Shown here: positions 14,866 through 21,798 of the stretch, piece after piece
Layout of the letters: each line of letters begins with the position of its first letter
Position numbering within the stretch: position 1 is the stretch's first letter
Source of the DNA: Legionellales bacterium UBA5158
GTDB taxonomy: Bacteria > Pseudomonadota > Gammaproteobacteria > DSM-16500
NCBI GenBank assembly: GCA_002413665.1
Contig: DHXK01000075.1
Coordinates: 4,650-27,463, forward strand
Direction: 5' to 3'
Length of the DNA: 22,814 nt
Program-made: the position numbers and the translations under genes
Notes under the pieces: generated by a model
The model's database searches: none
What the model was told of the DNA's origin: nothing
What the model saw: the letters and a program-made list of their open reading frames with translations, nothing else

Positions 14866-15660
14866 TTAAGCTTTTTCTTTTTTAAGTAACTTTTCTTTCT
14901 CTTCTACTCGTCTAAGCATCTCACCCGCCAATGTTAAATAGGCAACTGAGCCTTGAGATTTCCCATCATATAATAATACAGGTAAACCATGGCTGGGGGC
15001 TTCTGCTAAACGAACGTTTCGAGGTATGACTGTACGATAAACACGATCAGGAAAATGCTGTAATAACTGCGCAGACACATCTAACGCTAATCGATTGCGA
15101 CCATCATACATGGTACGTAATAACCCTTCGATGTAGAGTTGTGGATTAATCGTAGTTTGAACTTGTTCGACTGTATGCAATAAACCTTTTAAACCTTCTA
15201 ATGCAAAATATTCACATTGAATCGGAATTAATACCGAATTGGCAGCTACCAATGCATTCACTGTTAAAATATTTAAGGAAGGAGGGCAATCAATTAAAAC
15301 GTAATCATATTTTTTTATCACAGCAGCAAGGGCTGTTTTTAAACGCAATTCACGTTGCGTTGTTTGCATTAACTGAACTTCTGCCACAATTAATTCGTGA
15401 TCTGTGCCCAGCAAATCATAACCAGCTTCGGTGCGAACCGTTGCCTCTTCCACTGTAGCATCATTCAACAACACATCTTTAGTCGTGGCGATGAGATCAT
15501 CTTTGTTGATGCCGCTGCCGACAGTGGCATTACCTTGTGAATCAAGATCAATTAATAATACTTTGCGTTTCATGACAGCAAATGAAGCGGCTAAATTAAT
15601 ACTGGTAGTAGTCTTACCCACGCCACCTTTTTGATTTACTATCGCGATAATTTTTCCCAC
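14866..15660 (-). CDS. parA: Chromosome partitioning ATPase ParA (Soj)
   Basis: A 264-residue deviant-Walker ATPase. Walker A is KGGVGKTT (11-18), the A' motif is LLIDLDSQGN (35-44), and Walker B is VLIDCPPS. The SVAYLTLAGE motif near the C-terminus and overall length fit chromosomal ParA, which binds DNA nonspecifically and moves ParB-parS complexes. It lacks the N-terminal helix-turn-helix of plasmid ParA type Ia. The start is GTG with AAGGA 7 bases upstream, 12 bases after the rsmG stop. No parB follows; the next gene encodes the CaaX protein. Confidence 0.93.
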   Translation of the reverse strand: MGKIIAIVNQKGGVGKTTTSINLAASFAVMKRKVLLIDLDSQGNATVGSGINKDDLIATTKDVLLNDATVEEATVRTEAGYDLLGTDHELIVAEVQLMQTTQRELRLKTALAAVIKKYDYVLIDCPPSLNILTVNALVAANSVLIPIQCEYFALEGLKGLLHTVEQVQTTINPQLYIEGLLRTMYDGRNRLALDVSAQLLQHFPDRVYRTVIPRNVRLAEAPSHGLPVLLYDGKSQGSVAYLTLAGEMLRRVEEKEKLLKKEKA

Positions 15661-15672
15661 TGAGCTTTCCTT

Positions 15673-16299
15673 TTATTTCCTTGCGATACACGCTAGATGG
15701 CGTTGAGCAGCCAAGCCTTGTATATCTAATTTATGAATTCCCATTACCTGAAAATGAGCGGGGATTTCTTGAAGTTCCGAGTCCGGATATGTTCCTTTCA
15801 TTGCCAGAAATTGACCCTGATCTGCAGCTAAGTGTTGCGTTCTTGCTAACATTACCGCAATTGTGCTAAAAGCGCGAGAAACGATGGTGTCAAATTGTGT
15901 TTGGGGAATATAGTCTTCAGAGCGAGCTTGCACAACTTCAATATTGTTCAGTCCTAACTCTAGTTTTGCTTGAATTAAAAATCGTGTTTTTTTCCCATTA
16001 CTGTCTAGCAAAACGAAATGTTTATTGGGTTGCGTAAGAGCTAAAGGAATACCTGGCAAACCGGCACCTGTGCCTACATCAATAATGCGGGTCCCATGCA
16101 AGTATGGATTAATAGATAAACTATCAAGTATGTGTAACCACACCATCTCCTCAGGATCGTCAATCGCAGTGAGGTTAAAAACCTGATTCCATTTTTGTAA
16201 TAATTCTAAATAAGCCAGTAATTTTTGCTGAGTGGATTCAGATAATTCATAACCATTTTTAGCTAATGCAAGTGGTAATAATGTTTTGATAATGGACAT
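15673..16299 (-). CDS. rsmG: 16S rRNA (guanine-527-N7)-methyltransferase RsmG
   Basis: A 208-residue SAM methyltransferase (GidB family) that methylates G527 of 16S rRNA. The SAM motif is IIDVGTGAGLPGIPLAL (about residues 90-106), preceded by the family stretch FNLTAIDDPEEMVWLHILDSL (split here: FNLTAI at 41-46 and HILDSLS near 56), with VSRAFST further on. The start is supported by GAGGG 5 bases upstream. It sits between mnmG and parA in the usual order; the 83-base gap from mnmG holds no terminator that I can see. Confidence 0.94.
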   Translation of the reverse strand: MSIIKTLLPLALAKNGYELSESTQQKLLAYLELLQKWNQVFNLTAIDDPEEMVWLHILDSLSINPYLHGTRIIDVGTGAGLPGIPLALTQPNKHFVLLDSNGKKTRFLIQAKLELGLNNIEVVQARSEDYIPQTQFDTIVSRAFSTIAVMLARTQHLAADQGQFLAMKGTYPDSELQEIPAHFQVMGIHKLDIQGLAAQRHLACIARK

Positions 16300-16382
16300 G
16301 TAACCCTCAAACTATTTAGTGCTTATCAAATGATTTTTGGTGCTCGCAACGACGAGTTATTGATTTTCTTTTAAAAAAATAT

Positions 16383-18293
16383 TTAGTTGGCTTCGCTCTC
16401 GTTCTCAATGACTGTTGATCGTTTCGCTTTTTTTAAATGCACGAGTAATAACGAAATAGCTGCGGGCGTAACGCCTGGAATGCGCGATGCGCTTCCCAAC
16501 GTCGCAGGTTTAACATCGTTGAGTTTTTGTTTAACTTCCGTAGACAAACCAACCACTTCTGCATAATCTAAATGCAGCGGGATATTTAAATTTTCATTGC
16601 GAGACTGTCTTAGAATCTCGTCTTCCTGACGAGTAATATAACCTGCATATTTCGCTTGAATCTCTACTTGCTCAGCCGCAATTTTATCGAGTAATCCAGG
16701 TCCTATGTCAGGAATCTTCATCAGTTCTGGATACGTCACTGTAGGACGACGTAATAATTCTTCAAGACTATATTCATGTGCCAAAGGCAATTGTAGCATC
16801 GTTGCAACTGCCTCGCCTGTATGTGTATTTGGTCTTACCCATGTCGTCCGTAAACGAATTTTTTCAGATTCAATCGCTTCTTGTTTAGTGGCAAATTGAG
16901 ACCATTGTTCTTGATTCACCAAACCTAGCTCAAACCCTTTCGTCGTCAAACGTAAATCAGCATTATCTTCTCGTAACAATAATCTATATTCAGCACGACT
17001 TGTAAACATACGATAAGGTTCTAGAGTACCTTGTGTAATTAAATCATCGATTAATACGCCGATATAGGCCTCATCTCGACGCGGAGTCCAAGCTGGTTTG
17101 TCTTGGGTGTATAAAGCGGCATTCATACCAGCAATTAAACCTTGAGCAGCCGCTTCTTCATATCCCGTAGTGCCATTGATTTGTCCAGCAAAAAAGAGAC
17201 CCGCAATATATTTAGTTTCGAGGGAAGGCTTCAAATCACGTGGATCAAAAAAATCATATTCTATGGCATAACCGGGGCGCATAATGTGGACGTTTTCAAA
17301 GCCACGCATGGATCTCACAAATTCAAGCTGAACAGCAAACGGTAAACTGGTTGAAATCCCATTTGGATACACCTCGTGGGTGGTTAAGCCCTCAGGCTCA
17401 ACAAAGATTTGGTGAGAATTTTTATCGGCAAAACGCACAATCTTATCTTCGATGGATGGACAATAACGTGGTCCCACACCCTCAATGACACCGGTATACA
17501 TCGGCGATTCACCTAATCCTGCTCTGATCAGATCATGCGTTTTTTCATTGGTGTGGGTAATGTAACAAGGAATCTGCTGGGGATGGTCTGAAGATTTTCC
17601 TCTAAAAGAAAAAACAGGTGTGGGTGTATCACCGTCTTGTCTCTCTAGGACGCTAAAATCAATTGTGCGCCCATCTAGGCGTGGTGGCGTCCCAGTTTTT
17701 AGGCGGCCAACCCTGAGAGGCAATTCTCTTAATCGATGCGCCAGGGTCTTCGCAGGAAGGTCTCCGGCACGGCCACCTTCATAATTGTTTAACCCTATAT
17801 GAATTTTACCTGCCAAAAATGTGCCAGCCGTTAACACCACTGTTCTAGCTTTAAACGTCAATCCCATTTGGGTTACCACACCAGAGACATGCTCGCCTTC
17901 CATCAGAATATCATCAACAGCTTGTTGAAAAATTTTCAGATTAGGCTGATTTTCTAGCATGAAACGGATAGTTTGCTTATACAAAACACGGTCCGCTTGT
18001 GCACGGGTCGCGCGAACTGCTGGGCCTTTGCTGGCGTTTAACGTTCGAAATTGGATGCCAGCGTGGTCAATTGCCAGCGCCATTGCTCCACCTAATGCAT
18101 CAATTTCTTTCACTAAGTGGCCCTTGCCTATACCACCTATGGCAGGGTTACACGACATTTGGCCTAAAGTTTCGATGTTATGGGTCAATAATAATGTATT
18201 TGCACCCAGGCGTGCAGCCGCAAGTGCCGCTTCTGTACCTGCATGGCCTCCGCCTACTACGATTACATCAAATGTTTGAAAAGAAGAGCTCAT
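16383..18293 (-). CDS. mnmG: tRNA uridine-5-carboxymethylaminomethyl modification enzyme MnmG (GidA)
   Basis: A 636-residue FAD enzyme that works with MnmE to install (carboxymethyl)aminomethyl groups on U34 of wobble-position tRNAs. It shows the FAD dinucleotide motif VVGGGHAGTEAA (12-23), SCNPAIGGIGKGH (48-60), RATRAQADR, and the GidA signatures GRLKTGTPPRLDGRTIDFS region and GYEEAAAQGLIAG. The C-terminal helical domain (IPDIGPGLLDKI; IPGVTPAAISLLLVHL) is intact. Length is normal. It leads the run mnmG-rsmG-parA and diverges from the split kinase-like gene across 158 bases. Confidence 0.96.
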   Translation of the reverse strand: MSSSFQTFDVIVVGGGHAGTEAALAAARLGANTLLLTHNIETLGQMSCNPAIGGIGKGHLVKEIDALGGAMALAIDHAGIQFRTLNASKGPAVRATRAQADRVLYKQTIRFMLENQPNLKIFQQAVDDILMEGEHVSGVVTQMGLTFKARTVVLTAGTFLAGKIHIGLNNYEGGRAGDLPAKTLAHRLRELPLRVGRLKTGTPPRLDGRTIDFSVLERQDGDTPTPVFSFRGKSSDHPQQIPCYITHTNEKTHDLIRAGLGESPMYTGVIEGVGPRYCPSIEDKIVRFADKNSHQIFVEPEGLTTHEVYPNGISTSLPFAVQLEFVRSMRGFENVHIMRPGYAIEYDFFDPRDLKPSLETKYIAGLFFAGQINGTTGYEEAAAQGLIAGMNAALYTQDKPAWTPRRDEAYIGVLIDDLITQGTLEPYRMFTSRAEYRLLLREDNADLRLTTKGFELGLVNQEQWSQFATKQEAIESEKIRLRTTWVRPNTHTGEAVATMLQLPLAHEYSLEELLRRPTVTYPELMKIPDIGPGLLDKIAAEQVEIQAKYAGYITRQEDEILRQSRNENLNIPLHLDYAEVVGLSTEVKQKLNDVKPATLGSASRIPGVTPAAISLLLVHLKKAKRSTVIENESEAN

Positions 18294-18416
18294 AGGTCAT
18301 CACAATAATGAAAATGTTGGCTATTTTACTTCAATAGTGCAAGAAAAATCCAGCGGCAAATATACTATGTTAAAAAATAAGCAATTTAACCTAAGAAAGC
18401 TAATATATTGACAGCG

Positions 18417-18427
18417 TATGCTACAAT
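18417..18427 (+). promoter_or_regulatory. Extended -10 promoter for the split kinase-like gene
   Basis: TATGCTACAAT contains the extended -10 (TG one base before TACAAT, 18422-18427). A TTGACA at 18408-18413 is too close to serve as its -35. Transcription would start near 18434, about 18 bases before the ATG and just before the AGAGG ribosome-binding site. Confidence 0.4.
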
Positions 18428-18451
18428 TAAAACAGTAAAAGAGGAAATATT

Positions 18452-18898
18452 ATGTCTTCTGCCCGAAAAGATATAAAAAATGCAAAAAAAATATTTTATG
18501 AAAGCAAAGCAGCTGCGCAAATTGATGCTTCCATTCATAAAGTTAAGATTGGCCAAAAATCTCAAGATAAAGAGGGGGCACCCAATACACCTCCCGTTAC
18601 ACCTAAAAGTGCGGCATCTTTGAGTAAAAGCGCCACTCCCAAATCAAAAAAAGATTATCTATGGTTTCTAAAACCGGCTAGCGAGAAACAAGCCTATTGC
18701 GAAGTAATAGGGCAAGAGTTCTTTCGGTTATTAGCCCCTGAGCTAGAAGATCAACCTAAAACAAGAATCGCTGATTACATAGAAAAAACGCCTAGCTCTC
18801 CCGCCTCTAAATCTTCGCTCTTTGTTGCATCAAAACAAGTTGAAGATTTTACTTCAATCCAACAATTTCTGGGATCCGACAAAAAAAACAAAAAGTGA
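18452..18898 (+). CDS. Kinase-like protein, N-terminal half (upstream ORF of a split gene)
   Basis: 148 residues, start supported by AGAGG 8 bases upstream. Residues 1-66 are Lys/Ser/Pro-rich and probably disordered. From 68 the sequence YLWFLKPASEKQAYCEVIGQEFF (in two parts: YLWFLKP at 69-75, CEVIGQEFFRLL at 83-94) looks like a kinase N-lobe: an ATP-site-like Lys74 and a helix-C-like Glu84 or Glu89, then LFVASKQVEDF (123-133) as a hinge-like strand. The frame ends at TGA right after a poly-A run, and the similarity continues in the -1 frame in the next ORF. I believe the pair is one ancestral gene like the multi-copy Legionellales WFKP...KIDGDW proteins, but that is from memory. Alternative: two separate interacting peptides. 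Confidence 0.6.
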   Translation: MSSARKDIKNAKKIFYESKAAAQIDASIHKVKIGQKSQDKEGAPNTPPVTPKSAASLSKSATPKSKKDYLWFLKPASEKQAYCEVIGQEFFRLLAPELEDQPKTRIADYIEKTPSSPASKSSLFVASKQVEDFTSIQQFLGSDKKNKK

Positions 18899-18905
18899 TG
18901 ATCCC
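18881..18905 (+). other. Candidate -1 frameshift site at the ORF junction
   Basis: In the upstream ORF frame the bases read AAA AAA AAC AAA AAG TGA, containing the heptamer A AAA AAC in the correct register for -1 slippage. A -1 shift would continue as CAA AAA GTG ATG ATC and join the downstream ORF without a stop. GGGATC (18871-18876) and GATCCC (18900-18905) are inverse complements flanking the run. TGATG (18896-18900) would alternatively allow re-initiation. Confidence 0.4.
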
Positions 18906-19584
18906 CAATTTAGGTTTTACAACCGCCATTAGCTTATTTTTAAATGAAAGTGATTTGAAGCTCGACCATATCGACTACCGTAGAGGAACTAAAATTGATG
19001 GAGATTGGTTGCTAACCTGTTTAACGATGGACAGCTCTGATAAAGAGAAGTTGACTGTGACCAGTGCCGATATAGACGCGTTACCCTATGTCTCTCATTC
19101 CTACAAAGCTACAAATTGGTTAGATCAAATACAGAAGACTAAATTAAACAATAAAGAGCCTCGGATAATTAACACAGAACTAGATCCAAAGTTTCGTATG
19201 AATGTTAATCAAGCAAGTCTACGTATCATTAGTCTTCCTGATGCGATGATTAGGGCATTTATTAAAAGTTACATACCTGATGGTGAAGGTAAACTGAAGT
19301 TGGATGAATTGATTTATAACGAGATTATAAAGCTAAAAAACAATTATAAGACTGCAGTCTTAAACAATGAGGATTTTAAAAAATATATCAATTCAGAACA
19401 ATCGCAGGTTGATCTCACTAAATTTGTGATTCATCTTACTCAATTTAAGACTACGAGCAAAAATTATTTAGTCAATGAAGAAGAACACATTCCATTCATC
19501 AATATGATGAAAAAACAATTTCCTAAAATAAAAAATGAAATAAATGCACATAGAAGTCATAGTAGTATTTATCAAAAAAAATAA
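18898..19584 (+). CDS. Kinase-like protein, C-terminal half (downstream ORF of a split gene)
   Basis: 228 residues from the ATG in TGATG (a GTG lies one codon earlier, and the frame is open back to 18844). Near the start, FLNESDLKLDHIDYRRG followed by TKIDGDW resembles a kinase C-lobe: SDLKLDH aligns with the HRDLKPxN catalytic loop, and KIDGDW with the metal-binding DFG. The metal-ligand Asn position is His here, so the protein might be inactive or atypical. The rest (YKATNWLDQI, RIISLPDAMI, a Lys-rich helical tail) is unrecognised. There is no ribosome-binding site other than the A-rich run, so translation depends on the upstream ORF or on frameshifting. Product: probably an effector-like atypical kinase, by inference. 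Confidence 0.55.
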   Translation: MIPNLGFTTAISLFLNESDLKLDHIDYRRGTKIDGDWLLTCLTMDSSDKEKLTVTSADIDALPYVSHSYKATNWLDQIQKTKLNNKEPRIINTELDPKFRMNVNQASLRIISLPDAMIRAFIKSYIPDGEGKLKLDELIYNEIIKLKNNYKTAVLNNEDFKKYINSEQSQVDLTKFVIHLTQFKTTSKNYLVNEEEHIPFINMMKKQFPKIKNEINAHRSHSSIYQKK

Positions 19585-19604
19585 AATATTTAAAATTTTA
19601 TTTT
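19578..19604. terminator. All-AT hairpin between convergent genes
   Basis: AAAATAAAAT (19578-19587) and ATTTTATTTT (19595-19604) form a perfect 10-bp stem with a 7-base loop, spanning the stop codons of both convergent genes. It has runs of A and T on both sides and could terminate in both directions, though an A-T-only stem is weak. Confidence 0.4.
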
Positions 19605-20249
19605 ATTGTCCCATGATACAGGCTTTTGCTCTTCTAAAGTTATACTGGCAAAAAATAATTTATTTAAATTCTTTGGTTCGTGAGCACTGGCTAAAAAGTT
19701 TGTACTCAATTTATTACGAATAAATTCCATTATTTCTTCAAAATAAAGGTTATCTTCGAAAGCCCGTATTGTTACATAACCAGCATTTAGAACAGGATTA
19801 ATATTCGTTAAATCATCATCCACAAATAACAAATCGGTTTCCTTCAAATGTCCTAACTCTTTTTTGTGAATTTCCATAATTTTTTGTAATTTACTGATAC
19901 GCAGACCAATCAATATTGATTTTTTTTGTTTATTTTTATGTTCTATACCCAAACAATAAATATTTTCCTTTTTAAAACCACCCACACCAGAAGTTATTCC
20001 CTCAATTGAGGACAATAAATTAATAATATGATTACGCTGAATTTCATTATCTGCACGAGCTGTAATAACATACAAAGGAATATTTTTCTTAATGGAATAA
20101 CTAAGTATACTTTTGATAGCGTCGGGATTAATTAATTGACCTCCCGCGAACCCCTTTGCATCAGGTTCTAAAGATGCATGTAAAACACCGTCAAAATCAA
20201 AAAAAATAGCTGTAGAAATAGGGGAGATATACTTTCTAGGCATGCACAT
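19590..20249 (-). CDS. HAD-superfamily phosphatase-like protein
   Basis: A 219-residue protein with haloacid dehalogenase-type motifs: motif I FFDFDGVL (16-23; Asp18 nucleophile, Asp20), motif II ITARAD (62-67, threonine), and motif IV LLFVDDDLTN near residue 138. A lysine in the KKSI region could be motif III. A cap-like insert is small. Such proteins hydrolyse phosphate esters; the substrate cannot be predicted. No good ribosome-binding site precedes the ATG at 20249 or the second ATG at 20243. It is AT-rich and lies between mnmG and mnmE with the split kinase-like gene, which suggests acquired DNA. The C-terminal end has ITLEEQKPVSWDN, weakly E-block-like. Confidence 0.7.
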   Translation of the reverse strand: MCMPRKYISPISTAIFFDFDGVLHASLEPDAKGFAGGQLINPDAIKSILSYSIKKNIPLYVITARADNEIQRNHIINLLSSIEGITSGVGGFKKENIYCLGIEHKNKQKKSILIGLRISKLQKIMEIHKKELGHLKETDLLFVDDDLTNINPVLNAGYVTIRAFEDNLYFEEIMEFIRNKLSTNFLASAHEPKNLNKLFFASITLEEQKPVSWDNKIKF

Positions 20250-20407
20250 ATGTCAAATGTCTCATTTAAGTCCCTAACTTTAAGAACAAAGTCATAAATG
20301 GAACGACTTTGCTTTGATATTAGAGAGATACAAATTAGGTAGGGCATAATACCACATAAACACACAAAGCTGTACATTATATATACTATATTGTAGTAAA
20401 AACAAAT

Positions 20408-20427
20408 TAATTGCCCTATAACAATTA
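20408..20427 (-). terminator. Possible terminator after mnmE
   Basis: TAATTG (20408-20413) and CAATTA (20422-20427) form a 6-bp stem with an 8-base loop overlapping the mnmE stop codon; on the minus strand ATTTGTTTTTAC follows. A weak but plausible intrinsic terminator. Confidence 0.4.
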
Positions 20428-21798
20428 CTTACCTACGCAAAAGCTTGAAAAAATTCGTCCCAATAAATCATCAGAGCTAAATTCTCCAGTGATTTCACTT
20501 AATGCAAGTTGAGCTTGACGTAGATCTTCAGCCAGTAATTCCCCAGCTCGATGATTCAATAATTGTTCTTTTCCATTTAATAAAAAATCTTTAGCGCGTA
20601 CTAAAGCATCTAGATGACGACGACGTGCAGAAAAACAGCCTTCAGTATTTTTTGCAAAACCAACGCATGCTTTAATATGATTTTTCAGAAGATCAATTCC
20701 GATATTATTTTTAGCTGATAAAGAAATCAAAGTTTTATGATTCGATATTTCAATACAGGGAAGTTCGTCTATTAAATCAATTTTATTTCGTACGATAATT
20801 CTATCTGCTTTTTGAGGCACTTCTACAATTAATTCGCTAAGCGAAGTTGAATGTGCTGCATCTATCACTTCTAAAATAATATCTGCATGAGAAATTTCAT
20901 GGCGCGCTCGTCTTATACCTTCTTGTTCTACAACATCATCGCTCTCTCTAAGACCAGCAGTATCGATAACATGCAAAGGAAGGCCATCTAAAATAATATG
21001 TTCACGCAATACATCACGTGTAGTTCCAGGAATGTGAGTGACAATCGCAATATCTTTTCCGCTTAAACAATTTAATAAACTTGATTTGCCAACATTAGGT
21101 TCTCCTGCAATCACCACGGTAATGCCTTCACGCAATAAACTTCCTTGCATGGCTGCCGTTTGAATTGCTTCTAATTCATCGAGTGCGTTTATTAAATTGG
21201 TTGCGACTTGATTATCAGCTAAAAAATCAATTTCTTCTTCAGCAAAATCAATCGCTGCCTCAACATACATACGCAAATGCGTAATTTTTTCTACAAGAGA
21301 ATAAATACGTTTTGAAAATTCACCTTGTAAAGAACGCAACGCGGCACGGGCCGCTTGTGCAGAGGATGCATCAATTAAATCAGCAATCGCCTCTGCTTGT
21401 GCTAAATCTAATTTATCATTGAGAAAAGCACGTTCTGAAAATTCTCCGGGGTGAGCTAAACGCACGCCTAGTTTTAAAATTCTTTGAATTAATAAATCGA
21501 CTACAGCGGGTCCACCATGTCCTTGTAATTCTAAAACATCTTCACCGGTAAACGAGTGTGGCTTAGGGAAAAAAATAGCAATGCCCTCATCCAGCGCAAT
21601 ATTATCTTCATCAAAAAAAGGGCTATGTGTTGCAGTACGCTGATGGGGTAAGGTATGTAAAATTTTTTCTGAAATAATTTTAACAAGAGGCCCTGAAACA
21701 CGAATGATGGAAATACCACCGCGCCCAGGCGGAGTTGCTTGGGCTACGATGGTATCAATCGAATTATCGATTTTGTTTTTTGGGTGGCTCAATCGCAT
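20425..21798 (-). CDS. mnmE: tRNA modification GTPase MnmE (TrmE)
   Basis: A 457-residue protein that pairs with MnmG in tRNA wobble-uridine modification. The N-terminal tetrahydrofolate-binding domain begins DTIVAQATPPGRGGISIIR; the G domain shows G1 AGEPNVGKSS, G2 TTRD, G3 DTAGLRES and G4 NKID; and the C-terminus ends FCVGK with the catalytic cysteine. The ATG at 21798 was chosen as the last ATG before the conserved start and gives the usual length. The frame is open to 21852, and a TTG two codons inside is possible. The start overlaps the end of yidC by 35 bases. Downstream, an HAD gene and a split gene separate it from mnmG. Confidence 0.95.
   Translation of the reverse strand: MRLSHPKNKIDNSIDTIVAQATPPGRGGISIIRVSGPLVKIISEKILHTLPHQRTATHSPFFDEDNIALDEGIAIFFPKPHSFTGEDVLELQGHGGPAVVDLLIQRILKLGVRLAHPGEFSERAFLNDKLDLAQAEAIADLIDASSAQAARAALRSLQGEFSKRIYSLVEKITHLRMYVEAAIDFAEEEIDFLADNQVATNLINALDELEAIQTAAMQGSLLREGITVVIAGEPNVGKSSLLNCLSGKDIAIVTHIPGTTRDVLREHIILDGLPLHVIDTAGLRESDDVVEQEGIRRARHEISHADIILEVIDAAHSTSLSELIVEVPQKADRIIVRNKIDLIDELPCIEISNHKTLISLSAKNNIGIDLLKNHIKACVGFAKNTEGCFSARRRHLDALVRAKDFLLNGKEQLLNHRAGELLAEDLRQAQLALSEITGEFSSDDLLGRIFSSFCVGK

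Noticed and set aside
16300..16382. CTCG...CGAG inverted repeat between mnmG and rsmG
   Set aside because: Only 4 bp and no T-run; not a credible terminator.
18408..18413. Perfect TTGACA -35 hexamer upstream of the split gene
   Set aside because: Only 8 bases from the TACAAT and with no decent -10 at 16-18 bases, so the extended -10 reading is preferred.
20168..20377. 69-codon minus-strand ORF rich in Cys and hydrophobic residues
   Set aside because: Overlaps the HAD start in another frame, has no ribosome-binding site or recognisable domain, and looks like AT-rich noise.
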